From: Acidobacteriota bacterium
Lineage (GTDB): Bacteria; Acidobacteriota; Terriglobia; Acidiferrales; UBA7541
Length of the DNA: 55,912 nt
Assembly: GCA_023481105.1 (NCBI GenBank)
Contig: JAMCWK010000062.1
Location: forward strand, 1-55,912
Reading direction: 5' to 3'
Shown here: in pieces, positions 32,634 to 41,264 of the stretch
How positions within the stretch are numbered: position 1 is the first letter of the stretch
How the letters are laid out: the number at the start of each line of letters is the position of its first letter
Translations under genes and position numbers: made by a program
Notes under the pieces: model-generated
What the model saw: only the letters and a program-made list of their open reading frames with translations
Database searches by the model: none
What the model was told of the DNA's origin: nothing

Positions 32634-35114
32634 ATGGCAACTACCATCATTCCGGGCAAGCCGCCGAGCGACGAGGTGGTGCGCGATTTTGTCGCGCGCA
32701 CCGAGCACCACCTGCGCTACTCGGTGGGACGCCGCAAGACAGAAGCATCGCACGAGGAAGTTTTCCGGGCCATCGCGCTGGCGGTGCGCGAAGACCTGAT
32801 TGACCGCATGATCGAAACCGAGGAGCGCTACCAACGCCACGACGCCAAGCGCCTGTACTACCTTTCCATCGAATTCCTGCTGGGGCGTTCGCTGCGCGAA
32901 AGCCTCTGCAACCTGGGGCTGTATGACGTCTGCGACATTGCCGCGCACGAATTCGGCGCCACGCTGAACGACTTGCTGGACATCGAGCCGGATGCGGCGC
33001 TGGGTAACGGCGGCCTGGGGCGCCTCGCGGCATGCTTCCTGGAATCGCTGGCTTCGCTGGGCATGCCCGGCTTCGGCTACGGCATCAACTACGAGTTCGG
33101 ACTTTTCCGGCAGGAAATTCAGAACGGCGCGCAGCGCGAAAAGCCCGACCACTGGCTGAGCTACGGCTCGCCGTGGCTGATCGAGCGCCGCGACCGCGTG
33201 TACTGGGTGCCGGTGTACGGCCGCATGGAGCAATCGCTGGACACGCCCGGCGGGCCGTCTCCGATGTGGATGGATTGGAAGCTGCTCGTCGGGCTGCCGC
33301 ACGATTTTCCGGTGGCGGGCTACGGCGGGCGCACGGCGAACTACATCCGGCTGTTTTCCGCGCGCTCGTCGGACGAGTTCGACATGGACATCTTCACGCA
33401 GGGCGACTACATCAAGGCCGTGCAGCAGAAGATTTCCACGGAAACGATTTCCAAGGTGCTGTATCCCTCGGACATGGTCGCGCAGGGGCGCGAGCTGCGC
33501 CTGTTGCAAGAATATTTTCTGGTGGGTTGCGCCTTGCGCGACATCCTGCGCCGATACCTGGCGCACCAGCGCGGCTTTGACGCCTTCCCGGACAAAGTAG
33601 CCGTCCAGTTGAACGACACGCACCCGGCGCTGGCGGTCGCCGAGCTGATGCGCATGCTGGTGGACCATCACGACGTGCCCTGGGAAAAAGCCTGGGAAAT
33701 TGCGCAGGCCACGTTCGGCTACACGAACCACACCCTGCTGCCGGAAGCACTGGAAAAGTGGCCGCTGCCGCTGCTGGAAAACGTCTTGCCGCGGCATCTG
33801 CAAATCATCTACGACATCAACGCGCGCTTCCTCGAAAAAGTGACGAAGCGGTGGCCGAACGACCTGGCGCGCATGCGCCGGATGTCGCTGGTGGAAGAAG
33901 GCACGCCGAAGCAAGTGCGTATGGCGCACCTGTCCATCGTCGGCAGTCATTCAGTAAACGGCGTGGCGTTCATGCACTCCGAGCTGGTGAAAAAAACGCT
34001 GGTGCCGGATTTCGCGGAGATGTTTCCGGAGCGTTTCAACAACAAAACGAACGGCGTGACGCACCGCCGCTGGCTGCTCTATTCCAACCCGGAGCTGGCG
34101 CAGCAAATCACCAAAGCCATCGGCCCGGAGTGGATTACCGACCTGCGCAAGCTGAAAGCGCTGGAGCCGTTCGCGGAAGACCCTGCATTCCAAAAAGAAT
34201 TCCTGCGCGTGAAAAAAGTCAACAAGCAGCGGCTGGCGCGGCTGATCTGGGAAACGACGCGGCTCTCCGCGCCGGCAGATTTCCTCTTCGACATCCACGC
34301 CAAGCGCATCCACGAGTACAAGCGGCAGCTGCTGAACGTGATGCACATTATTCATCTGTACTTCAGCATCACCGAAGACGGCAAGCCGCTGACCGTGCCG
34401 CGCGTGTTCGTGTTTGCCGGCAAGGCCGCGCCGGGCTACGCCAAGGCCAAACTGATTATCCGCCTCATCAACAGCGTGGCCGCGGTGGTGAACCAGGACG
34501 CCAAAGCCAACGACCAGTTGCGCGTGGCGTTTGTGCCCGACTACCGCGTGTCGCTTGCGGAATACATCATGCCCGCGGCGGACATCAGCGAACAGATTTC
34601 CACCGCCGGCATGGAGGCGTCCGGCACGGGCAACATGAAATTCGCCATGAACGGTGCACTCACCGTGGGCACGCTCGACGGAGCGAACGTGGAAATCATG
34701 GAAGAAGTGGGCCGCGAAAATATTTTTATCTTCGGACTGACCGCGGAAGAAATTCAGAAGCACCGCGCCAACTGGACCTACCGGCCTACGGAACTCTACA
34801 GCAAGAACCCGCACATCAAACGGGTGATGGACGCGCTGCTGGGTAACCGCTTCTGCCCCAACGAGCCCGGGCTCTTTCGCCCGCTCGCCGACGGCATCCT
34901 GCAACACGGCGATTTTTATTTTCACCTCGCGGATTTCGACGCCTATGCCGCCACACAGGAACTCGCGGCCAAGGAGTACACGCAGCCCGCCGCGTGGGCG
35001 CGCAAGGCCATTCTCAACATCGCGCGCATGGGAAAATTTTCCAGCGACCGCACCATCATGGAATATGCCAAAGAAATCTGGAAAATCAGGCGCATCACCG
35101 ACGATAAAAGTTAA
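32634..35114 (+). CDS. glgP: Glycogen/alpha-glucan phosphorylase
   Basis: An 826-residue GT35 phosphorylase that releases glucose-1-phosphate from glycogen. The full-length family pattern is present: KRLYYLSIEFLLGRSL, LGNGGLGRLAACFLESLA, YGINYEFGLFRQEI, VQLNDTHPALAVAELMR, FGYTNHTLLPEALEKWP, NKTNGVTHRRWL, and the PLP site EASGTGNMKFAMNGALT, whose lysine binds pyridoxal phosphate. ATG 32634 is chosen, preceded by GAGGG with 8-base spacing; an upstream GTG at 32619 is open. There are no neighbouring glycogen genes. It is divergent from ubiD with a 169-base shared upstream region. Confidence 0.96.
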   Translation: MATTIIPGKPPSDEVVRDFVARTEHHLRYSVGRRKTEASHEEVFRAIALAVREDLIDRMIETEERYQRHDAKRLYYLSIEFLLGRSLRESLCNLGLYDVCDIAAHEFGATLNDLLDIEPDAALGNGGLGRLAACFLESLASLGMPGFGYGINYEFGLFRQEIQNGAQREKPDHWLSYGSPWLIERRDRVYWVPVYGRMEQSLDTPGGPSPMWMDWKLLVGLPHDFPVAGYGGRTANYIRLFSARSSDEFDMDIFTQGDYIKAVQQKISTETISKVLYPSDMVAQGRELRLLQEYFLVGCALRDILRRYLAHQRGFDAFPDKVAVQLNDTHPALAVAELMRMLVDHHDVPWEKAWEIAQATFGYTNHTLLPEALEKWPLPLLENVLPRHLQIIYDINARFLEKVTKRWPNDLARMRRMSLVEEGTPKQVRMAHLSIVGSHSVNGVAFMHSELVKKTLVPDFAEMFPERFNNKTNGVTHRRWLLYSNPELAQQITKAIGPEWITDLRKLKALEPFAEDPAFQKEFLRVKKVNKQRLARLIWETTRLSAPADFLFDIHAKRIHEYKRQLLNVMHIIHLYFSITEDGKPLTVPRVFVFAGKAAPGYAKAKLIIRLINSVAAVVNQDAKANDQLRVAFVPDYRVSLAEYIMPAADISEQISTAGMEASGTGNMKFAMNGALTVGTLDGANVEIMEEVGRENIFIFGLTAEEIQKHRANWTYRPTELYSKNPHIKRVMDALLGNRFCPNEPGLFRPLADGILQHGDFYFHLADFDAYAATQELAAKEYTQPAAWARKAILNIARMGKFSSDRTIMEYAKEIWKIRRITDDKS

Positions 35115-35168
35115 AGGGTTGAAGAGTTAAAGAGTGTCAGAGTGGCAGAGTTTCAAAGTTGCAGAGAG
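35115..35168. repeat. Purine-rich short-period repeat tract after glgP
   Basis: Degenerate units such as GTTAAAG, GTTGAAGA, GTCAGAGTGGCAGAG and TTGCAGAG are arranged in series. The tract resembles the other purine-rich tracts in the window. It lies between glgP and tRNA-Gly. Confidence 0.4.
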
Positions 35169-35208
35169 TTCGCGAGCGGTGTTATTCTGCGTTTCGTAGT
35201 GGCCCGGA

Positions 35209-35282
35209 GCGGGCGTGGTTCAATGGTAGAATAGCGGCTTCCCAAGCCGCGGACGTGGGTTCGATTCCCATCGCCCGCTCCA
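35209..35282 (+). tRNA. tRNA-Gly (anticodon CCC)
   Basis: Standard 74-nt cloverleaf with encoded CCA. The acceptor is GCGGGCG/CGCCCGC with discriminator T. The D-arm contains TGGTTCAATGGTAGA, the anticodon stem GCGGC/GCCGC encloses TTCCCAA (anticodon CCC), and the T-arm reads GTGGG-TTCGATT-CCCAT. It is followed by CTTTTTCG, a short T-run that may end transcription. Confidence 0.97.
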
Positions 35283-35369
35283 CTTTTTCGCACTTAGAAT
35301 CTCCACACGCACTCGCACGTGTCAATTTTGTGAGAAGATTGTCTGCCTTAAGGGGCGCTGTTGGGTTAC

Positions 35370-35630
35370 ATGGAAGACTGGCGAATCGAAAACGCGAAAT
35401 GGACCCGCGGAGCGGTTTTGCGCCTCAAGAAATACGCAAAGTGGAGCGATTCGTGGGAGCACGACCACTGCGAAGCATGCTGGCAAACTTTTATGGAAGC
35501 GCCTTCAGCGGACGTGATTAGCGAAGGCTACGTCACTACCGATGGTTACCGCTGGATTTGTCCAAAGTGCTTTGACGAGCTCAAGGATGCTATGGGATGG
35601 AGCTTGGAAGGAAAATGCGAGCCAAGCTAA
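35370..35630 (+). CDS. Small zinc-ribbon-like hypothetical protein
   Basis: An 86-residue protein starting MEDWRIENAKWTRGAVL. Two cysteine pairs, HDHCEACW (about 33-40) and CPKCF (about 66-70), are spaced as in a zinc ribbon, and Trp and Tyr are abundant. Related proteins of this start (MEDWRIENAKWxxGA) occur widely with no known function. TTG 35361 is an alternative start; AAGGGG precedes at 35349-35354. It is alone on its strand between tRNA-Gly and the convergent kdsC. Role is unknown. Confidence 0.8.
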   Translation: MEDWRIENAKWTRGAVLRLKKYAKWSDSWEHDHCEACWQTFMEAPSADVISEGYVTTDGYRWICPKCFDELKDAMGWSLEGKCEPS

Positions 35631-35649
35631 TCGCCAGTTCCTTCTAAGA

Positions 35650-36198
35650 TCAGGCCCGCGCGTTTTTCAACACAGAAGTCCACTTCCCTTGCGATTTCAA
35701 GATGAGTTCGACGACTTCGCGGGCGGCGCCGTTGCCGCCCTCGTGCTTCGTGACGTAGTGCGCGGCGCGCTTCACCTCGGGGACGGCGTTGGAGACAGCG
35801 ATGGCCAAGCCTACGCGAGCGAGCACCGGCAGGTCGGGAAGGTCGTCGCCGATGTAAGCGACTGCTTCGTCGCTCACCTGCGCGGAGCGCAGAATTTCTT
35901 CATACGCGGGAATTTTCTCGCCGCGGCCCTGAAAGACAAATTCAATTTCCGCTTCTTTGGCCCGCTGCGTGACGGCAGCGGAACTGCGGCCGGTGATCAC
36001 GCCGGTGCGCAGGCCCGCGACGCGCGCGAGTTTCAGCCCCGCGCCATCGTAGGCGCTGAAGCCCTTGATCTCGTGCGCCGTGCCGTCGGGCCACGACTGC
36101 AGCCAGATGCGCCCGTCAGTAAGCACGCCGTCCACGTCCATTAGCAGCAGGCGGATGCGAGCACAGCGTTTTTTCAGAGATGCTTTTGCGCGAGTCAT
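35650..36198 (-). CDS. kdsC: 3-deoxy-D-manno-octulosonate 8-phosphate phosphatase KdsC
   Basis: A 182-residue HAD phosphatase of the KdsC/YrbI type that removes phosphate from Kdo-8-P. The nucleophile loop is LLLMDVDGVLTDGRI, followed by SAYDGAGLKLARVAGLRTGVITGR (motif II Thr-Gly), the GRGEKIPAYEEIL segment, and AYIGDDLPDLPVLARVGLAIAV (motif III/IV). ATG 36198 gives the family-length protein; a longer frame is open to 36303 but its extra residues are not protein-like. It belongs to the Kdo group but is separated from kdsD by a gene on the opposite strand. Confidence 0.92.
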   Translation of the reverse strand: MTRAKASLKKRCARIRLLLMDVDGVLTDGRIWLQSWPDGTAHEIKGFSAYDGAGLKLARVAGLRTGVITGRSSAAVTQRAKEAEIEFVFQGRGEKIPAYEEILRSAQVSDEAVAYIGDDLPDLPVLARVGLAIAVSNAVPEVKRAAHYVTKHEGGNGAAREVVELILKSQGKWTSVLKNARA

Positions 36199-36330
36199 AG
36201 ATGTGGTAACAGTAATGGCGCTGGTGGTCGTCGTCAATCGAAAGTAAGAGACGCATGGGTTGTGCTCGCTGCGCTGAGGGCAATCGCGCAGCCTGCATTT
36301 CATTTTTGCGTCAAGGTCAAGGAGGATCCC

Positions 36331-36717
36331 ATGGCCATGCTGGTGACTGTCTCGGGAATCCTGTTTGGATTTATCTTTGCCGGGTTTTGGCGGACGCTGG
36401 ACCGCGAACTAAAATTCCCCGCCGAGGAGCGGCACTTCAAGATTGGCACGCTGATGCTGTTCGTGGCGCTGGCGGTCCTGGCTGCTTTTGGCATCATTCT
36501 GCCGCTGAAGCAGTATGTCCTGGTCGAAACCCACTTGGTGGATTTCTATCGCGGCATCCTTGTGGCACTGGTCATCGTGATTGGCTACATGCTCACCGAG
36601 CTCGCGCACTACAACGTGTTCCAGGCACCCAAGTACACGACGAAATCCGAGTGGGTGATTGCAATTCTGACGTTGCTAACGGTGCTGGGGCTACTCGCGC
36701 GATGGATGTTTCTGTAG
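36331..36717 (+). CDS. Small four-helix membrane protein, hypothetical
   Basis: A 128-residue integral membrane protein. ATG 36331 follows a strong AAGGAGGATCCC. Hydrophobic stretches lie at about 4-18 (VTVSGILFGFIFAGFW), 39-60 (IGTLMLFVALAVLAAFGIIL), 75-98 (ILVALVIVIGYMLTEL) and 110-127 (WVIAILTLLTVLGLLA). No family is recognised. It lies on the plus strand between kdsC and kdsD, both on the minus strand, so it interrupts the Kdo gene run. A palindrome follows it. Confidence 0.75.
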   Translation: MAMLVTVSGILFGFIFAGFWRTLDRELKFPAEERHFKIGTLMLFVALAVLAAFGIILPLKQYVLVETHLVDFYRGILVALVIVIGYMLTELAHYNVFQAPKYTTKSEWVIAILTLLTVLGLLARWMFL

Positions 36718-36730
36718 TGAGGACTTCTTT

Positions 36731-36753
36731 GCCCGGCTAAAGCCGGCCGCTAC
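36731..36753 (-). repeat. REP-like GTAG palindrome
   Basis: On the minus strand GTAGC leads into GGCCGGCT/AGCCGGGC arms with one mismatch. It lies between two convergent genes and may also end transcription. Confidence 0.55.
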
Positions 36754-36762
36754 AGGTGCTGT

Positions 36763-37734
36763 CTAGAACAGTTGCAGCGTCCACAAATCGTGCAGATGCA
36801 CCACGCCGAGCACGATCTGCTCTTTGTCCACGACGAGCACGGCGGTGATGCGCCGCTGCTCCATCAAGCGCAGCGCGGTGGCGGCCAGTTCGTCCTTGCC
36901 GATGGTCACCGGGTTGCGCGACATGCAATCCGCGGCGGTCAGCGTGAGCGCTTCGTTCTTGCGCTTGAGCATCAAGCGGCGCAAATCGCCGTCGGTGATG
37001 ATGCCCATCAGCTTGCCGCCGTTTTCGACCACTGCAGCCACGCCCAGTTTCTTCCGGCTGATTTCGTAAATCACGTCGGGCACCAGCGTGGCCGGCGTGA
37101 CGCGCGGAAGATCGTCGCCGCTGTGCATCAGCGTTTCCACGCGGCGCAGGCGCTTCCCCAAATTTCCGCCGGGATGCAACAGCGCGAAGTCGTCTTCCTT
37201 GAAGCCGCGCTTGTCGAGCAGGGCAATGGCCAGCGCGTCGCCCATGGCCAGCGCCGCAGTGGTGCTGGCGGTGGGCGCGAGATTCAGCGAGCAAGCTTCT
37301 TCCTTCACGGAAATATCCAGCACGACGTCGCTGGCCTGCGCAATGGTGGACGCGGGATTGCCGGTCAGCGTGACCAGCGGAATGCCCAGGCGCTTGATGG
37401 GCTCCAGCAGCAGGACGATTTCTTCCGTATCCCCGCCGTAGGTAATCGCCAGCAGCGCATCGTCGCGTACCATCATGCCCAGATCGCCGTGCACCGCTTC
37501 GGCGGGATGCAAGAAAAGCGAAGGCGTGCCGGTGCTGGCAAACGTCGCGGCAATTTTTCGCCCGATGAGCCCGGACTTGCCCATGCCGGTCACTACGACC
37601 CGGCCTTTGCAGTGGAAGAGCAGCTCGACGGCGCGGTCGAAATTCGCGTCGAGGCGCGCGAGCAAATCCTGAATGGCCTGCGCTTCGATGCGCAAGACGC
37701 GGCGGGCGGTGTCCTGGCTCACGCGTTCCCCCAT
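36763..37734 (-). CDS. kdsD: Arabinose-5-phosphate isomerase KdsD (KpsF/GutQ)
   Basis: A 323-residue enzyme converting ribulose-5-P to arabinose-5-P, the first step of Kdo synthesis. The N-terminal SIS domain (about 1-185) contains VVVTGMGKSGLIGRKIAATFASTGTPS, HPAEAVHGDLGM and TASTTAALAMGDALAIALL. Two CBS domains (about 205-320) follow: VIYEISRKKLGVAAVVENGGKLMGIITDGDLRR and the final MEQRRITAVLVVDKEQIVLGVVHLHDL. ATG 37734 gives the standard length; the open frame continues upstream but lies within kdsA. It overlaps the kdsA 3' end by 16 bases. Confidence 0.94.
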   Translation of the reverse strand: MGERVSQDTARRVLRIEAQAIQDLLARLDANFDRAVELLFHCKGRVVVTGMGKSGLIGRKIAATFASTGTPSLFLHPAEAVHGDLGMMVRDDALLAITYGGDTEEIVLLLEPIKRLGIPLVTLTGNPASTIAQASDVVLDISVKEEACSLNLAPTASTTAALAMGDALAIALLDKRGFKEDDFALLHPGGNLGKRLRRVETLMHSGDDLPRVTPATLVPDVIYEISRKKLGVAAVVENGGKLMGIITDGDLRRLMLKRKNEALTLTAADCMSRNPVTIGKDELAATALRLMEQRRITAVLVVDKEQIVLGVVHLHDLWTLQLF

Positions 37735-38558
37735 GTGCGCACCAGGGACGCAAGGCTCATCACTTTTTGCAGTAAACTTTTCAGTTGATTGAGCGGCAGC
37801 GCGTTGGTGCCGTCGGACAATGCCTGCGGCGGATTTTCGTGTACCTCCAAGAATAAGCCGTCCACGCCGGCGGCCGTGCCCGCCCGCGCCAGCGGCTCGA
37901 TAAACTCCGGCTGGCCGCCACTGGCCTTCCCTTCCCCGCCGGGGAGCTGCACGGAGTGCGTTACGTCGAAGACCACGGGATAGCCCATTTTTTTCAGAAT
38001 CGGGAACGAGCGCATGTCCACCACAAGATTTTGATAGCCGAACGACGCGCCGCGCTCGGTGACAATGATCCGCGCGCATCCCGTGCTGGCGACTTTTTCC
38101 ACCGCATTGCTCATTTCCCACGGTGAGAGGAATTGCCCTTTCTTCAAATTCACCGCCGCGCCCGAACGCCCCGCGGCCAACAGCAGGTCGGTTTGGCGCG
38201 AAAGGAACGCGGGGATTTGCAGCACGTCGCAGACCTCCGCGGCGGGCGCGACGTGCGACACATCGTGCACATCCGAGAGAATGGGCACGCCGACTTTTTT
38301 CTTGATTTCGCCGAGAATGTGCAAGCCTCCTTCCAGCCCGGGTCCGCGGTACGACTTGATGGACGTGCGATTCGCTTTGTCGTACGACGCTTTGAAGATG
38401 AAGGGGATTTTCAATTCCGAGGTCAGCAGGGCCAGGCGCTCGGCCAGCATCGTGGCGTGCGCTTCACTTTCAATCACGCACGGCCCGGCGATGAGAAACA
38501 GCGGCGCACTGCCGCCGAGTTTCACCGGGCCAATCGAGAATTCGTGAATCGGAGTCAC
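37719..38558 (-). CDS. kdsA: 2-dehydro-3-deoxyphosphooctonate aldolase KdsA
   Basis: A 279-residue Kdo-8-P synthase (PEP + arabinose-5-P). Motifs: LIAGPCVIESEAHA, FKASYDKANRTSIKSYRGPGLEGG-type segment, PILSDVHDVSHV, VLQIPAFLSRQTDLLLAAG, VNLKKGQFLSPWEM, TERGASFGYQNLVVDMRS, DVTHSVQLPGG and GVDGLFLEVHENP. Reading NLKKGQ with Asn at the metal-site position and no Cys in AGPCVIES-proximal spots beyond the usual one does not settle the metal-dependent versus metal-independent class. It starts with GTG 38558 without a strong Shine-Dalgarno, 56 bases after pyrG. Confidence 0.96.
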   Translation of the reverse strand: MTPIHEFSIGPVKLGGSAPLFLIAGPCVIESEAHATMLAERLALLTSELKIPFIFKASYDKANRTSIKSYRGPGLEGGLHILGEIKKKVGVPILSDVHDVSHVAPAAEVCDVLQIPAFLSRQTDLLLAAGRSGAAVNLKKGQFLSPWEMSNAVEKVASTGCARIIVTERGASFGYQNLVVDMRSFPILKKMGYPVVFDVTHSVQLPGGEGKASGGQPEFIEPLARAGTAAGVDGLFLEVHENPPQALSDGTNALPLNQLKSLLQKVMSLASLVRTWGNA

Positions 38559-38614
38559 GGCTGATTAGGGTATGGCGGAAAGCGGGGATTTGCAACGGCG
38601 GCGAAAAGTTTGCG

Positions 38615-40285
38615 TTATGGTGTGGCGACTCTCTGGCGTTTTTCCGCAGCGGACTTGCGACGGTCGCGGTGTTCGCGCGACGCTCCCAGAAACGCCGCGA
38701 ACAGCGGGTGCGGCACGAGCGGCTTGGATTTGAATTCCGGATGGAACTGGCAGCCGAGAAACCAAGGATGATCGGCCACTTCCACGATTTCGACATACAC
38801 GCCGTCCGGCGTTTTTCCTGTGATGCGGAAGCCCGCGTCCACCAGTTGTTTCTCGTAGTCGCGGTTGAATTCGTAACGATGGCGGTGTCGCTCGGAGATT
38901 TCCAGCGCGCCGTAGGCGCGATTGGCGAACGAGCCCGGCTCGAGCTTGCACGGCCACGCGCCCAGACGCATCGTGCCGCCCATCTCGTCCACGCCGAGCA
39001 GCTCGCGCAGCTTGTAAATCACGCGGTGCGGCGTGCACGGATCGAACTCCGTGCTGTCCGCTTCTTTCAAGCCGCAAACGTGCCGCGCATAAGAAATCGT
39101 CGCGCACTGCATGCCCAGGCAAATGCCGAAGAACGGCACTTTGTTCACGTGCGCGTAGCGGATGGCTTCCACCATGCCGGCGATACCGCGCTTGCCGAAG
39201 CCGCCGGGAACGAGGATGCCGTCCACGTGCGCCAGGCGGCGCTGCGCTGCTTCCGGGCCGTCCAATTCTTCCGCCTCAATCCATTCCACGACGGTGCGCT
39301 GATGGTGTGCCAGCCCGCCGTGCATCAGCGCCTCGCGCAAACTTTTATAGGCGTCTTCGAGTTGAACGTATTTCCCGACCACGCCGATGCGCACTTCGCC
39401 TTCGGGATTGTGAATGCGCTGCAGCAAGTCCAGCCAGCGCGTCAGGTCCGGCGCATTCGCCTGCAGGCGCAGGATGCGCAGGATCTGCTCGTCGAGCCCT
39501 TCCTTGGCCAGCGCGACAGGAACCTCGTAAATCGTCTCCACGTCCTGCGCGGAAATCACGCAGGATTCGGCGACGTTGCAGAACAGAGCAATTTTGGCTT
39601 TGAGTTCGCGCCCCAGGCGGCGGTCGCTACGGCACAGCAGAATGTCAGGCTGAATGCCGATGCTAAGCAATTCTTTTACGGAATGCTGCGTGGGCTTGGT
39701 CTTCAGTTCGCCCGCGGTGGAAATAAACGGCACCAGCGTGACGTGCACAAAAACGACGTTCTCGCTGCCCAGCTCCAGACGCATCTGGCGCATGGCTTCC
39801 AAAAACGGCAGCGACTCGATGTCACCGACGGTGCCGCCGATTTCGATGATGACGACATCCGTCTCCACCGCGACTTTGCGGAACGCGCCTTTGATTTCGT
39901 CGGTGACGTGCGGAATCACCTGCACGGTTTTGCCGAGGTAATCGCCGCGGCGCTCCTTCGCGATGATGGATTCGTAGATGCGGCCGGTGGTCCAGTTGTG
40001 GTCGCGTGTCAGCCGCGCGTTGGTGAAGCGCTCGTAGTGCCCGAGGTCGAGGTCGGTCTCCGCGCCGTCTTCGGTGACGTACACCTCGCCGTGCTGGTAC
40101 GGGCTCATCGTGCCCGGATCCACGTTTAAGTACGGATCGCATTTTTGCAGCGTGACGCGCAAACCACGACTCTCGAGGAGACATCCGATGGAAGCTGCTG
40201 CGAGACCTTTGCCGAGGGAGGAGACGACGCCGCCGGTTACAAAAATGTACTTCGGGCCGCTATATTTCGCCTGGTCGGAAGACAT
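38615..40285 (-). CDS. pyrG: CTP synthase PyrG
   Basis: A 556-residue enzyme making CTP from UTP with glutamine. The synthetase domain begins [23 protein letters not shown] (P-loop), with [26 protein letters not shown]-type segments and [20 protein letters not shown]. The class I glutaminase domain (about 300-540) has [15 protein letters not shown], the nucleophile loop [11 protein letters not shown] (Cys in GICLGMQ), and HPEFKSKP (catalytic His-Glu). Its position among the Kdo genes makes sense because KdsB consumes CTP. It has its own promoter overlapping the end of kdsB. Confidence 0.98.
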   Translation of the reverse strand: MSSDQAKYSGPKYIFVTGGVVSSLGKGLAAASIGCLLESRGLRVTLQKCDPYLNVDPGTMSPYQHGEVYVTEDGAETDLDLGHYERFTNARLTRDHNWTTGRIYESIIAKERRGDYLGKTVQVIPHVTDEIKGAFRKVAVETDVVIIEIGGTVGDIESLPFLEAMRQMRLELGSENVVFVHVTLVPFISTAGELKTKPTQHSVKELLSIGIQPDILLCRSDRRLGRELKAKIALFCNVAESCVISAQDVETIYEVPVALAKEGLDEQILRILRLQANAPDLTRWLDLLQRIHNPEGEVRIGVVGKYVQLEDAYKSLREALMHGGLAHHQRTVVEWIEAEELDGPEAAQRRLAHVDGILVPGGFGKRGIAGMVEAIRYAHVNKVPFFGICLGMQCATISYARHVCGLKEADSTEFDPCTPHRVIYKLRELLGVDEMGGTMRLGAWPCKLEPGSFANRAYGALEISERHRHRYEFNRDYEKQLVDAGFRITGKTPDGVYVEIVEVADHPWFLGCQFHPEFKSKPLVPHPLFAAFLGASREHRDRRKSAAEKRQRVATP

Positions 40286-40330
40286 CCGTTAAGTATTTCT
40301 TATCCTTACGATGGGATCAGCGTACGACGC

Positions 40331-40359
40331 ATTATGCGGGAGACGCGCGGGCTTGTCAA
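40331..40359 (-). promoter_or_regulatory. Sigma-70 promoter of pyrG, overlapping the kdsB stop codon
   Basis: On the minus strand TTGACA (40359-40354), exactly 17 bases, then CATAAT (40336-40331). The TGA stop of kdsB is inside the TTGACA hexamer. The -10 lies about 46 bases ahead of the pyrG ATG at 40285. Confidence 0.7.
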
Positions 40360-41105
40360 CGCCCGTTCAGAATGGCTTCCACGCGCGCGACGTCCGCGGG
40401 CACGTCCACGCTGACGGAATCGAAGGAAGTTTCCGCCACACGAATCTTGTAGCCATTCTCGAGGAAGCGCAATTGCTCGAGTTGTTCGAGTTTTTCCAGT
40501 TCGCCGGGCGGCAGCGTGGGAAAATCGAGCAGCGGCTCGCGGCGGAAGGCGTAGATGCCGAGGTGCTTGAAGTGCCGCGCGTGGACGCGGCTGCCTTCGT
40601 CACGCACCCAGGGGATGGGGGCGCGGGAAAAATAGAGGGCATCGCCTTGAAAATCGAGAACCACTTTCACGATGTTGGGGTCCATGATGTCGGCGGCGTT
40701 GGTGATGGGAACGCACAGCGTGGCCACCTGCACTTCCCCGTCCGCGTCGTCCGTGAACACATCCGCCAGCGCATCCACCGCGCCGGGCTCGATCAGCGGC
40801 TCGTCGCCCTGAACATTGATGTACACGTCTGCGGAGATTTGCGTAGCCACTTCGGCCACGCGCTCGGAGCCGGAGCGATGGTCGCTGCGCGTCATCATGG
40901 CTTCCCCGCCGAAGCCGCGCACGGCATCGCGGATGCGCTGGTCGTCGGTGGCCACCACCACGCGGCTCACGCGTTTCGCTTGCCGTACGCGCTCGACCAC
41001 GTGCTGGATCATCGGCCTGCCGCATATGGACACCAGCGGTTTGCCGGGCAAGCGTGTGGCAGCGTAGCGCGCCGGAATGACAGCGAGGAAGTTCACGCGC
41101 GGCAT
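40356..41105 (-). CDS. kdsB: 3-deoxy-manno-octulosonate cytidylyltransferase KdsB
   Basis: A 249-residue CMP-Kdo synthetase that activates Kdo with CTP for lipopolysaccharide assembly. Motifs: VIPARYAATRLPGKPLVSICGRPMIQHV-type nucleotide loop, VVVATDDQRI, SGSERVAEVA, YINVQGDEPLIEP (metal Asp), ALYFSRAPIPWVRD and HLGIYAFRREPLLDF. ATG 41105 gives the family-length product; the frame is open further upstream but without protein-like sequence. It is the first of the Kdo-pyrG genes in transcription order. Confidence 0.96.
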   Translation of the reverse strand: MPRVNFLAVIPARYAATRLPGKPLVSICGRPMIQHVVERVRQAKRVSRVVVATDDQRIRDAVRGFGGEAMMTRSDHRSGSERVAEVATQISADVYINVQGDEPLIEPGAVDALADVFTDDADGEVQVATLCVPITNAADIMDPNIVKVVLDFQGDALYFSRAPIPWVRDEGSRVHARHFKHLGIYAFRREPLLDFPTLPPGELEKLEQLEQLRFLENGYKIRVAETSFDSVSVDVPADVARVEAILNGR

Positions 41106-41173
41106 GCTAACATCGGGGCCGGGCGGAGTCGAGACGCGGCACGCGACCTGCCCGGCGCGGTTTGCACTTGCGC

Positions 41174-41201
41174 TTGATTTGGATTTGCAGAGTGTTAGAA
41201 T
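41174..41201 (+). promoter_or_regulatory. Putative promoter of the VWFA gene pair
   Basis: TTGATT at 41174-41179, a 16-base spacer and TAGAAT at 41196-41201, about 64 bases ahead of the first VWFA ATG. It lies in the divergent kdsB/VWFA interval. Confidence 0.45.
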
Positions 41202-41264
41202 GACTCTCAAAGAGCCAAGGTGGGCTTGCACCCGGCCCGTGGGTGGACGGAAGGGGAATCGGTG

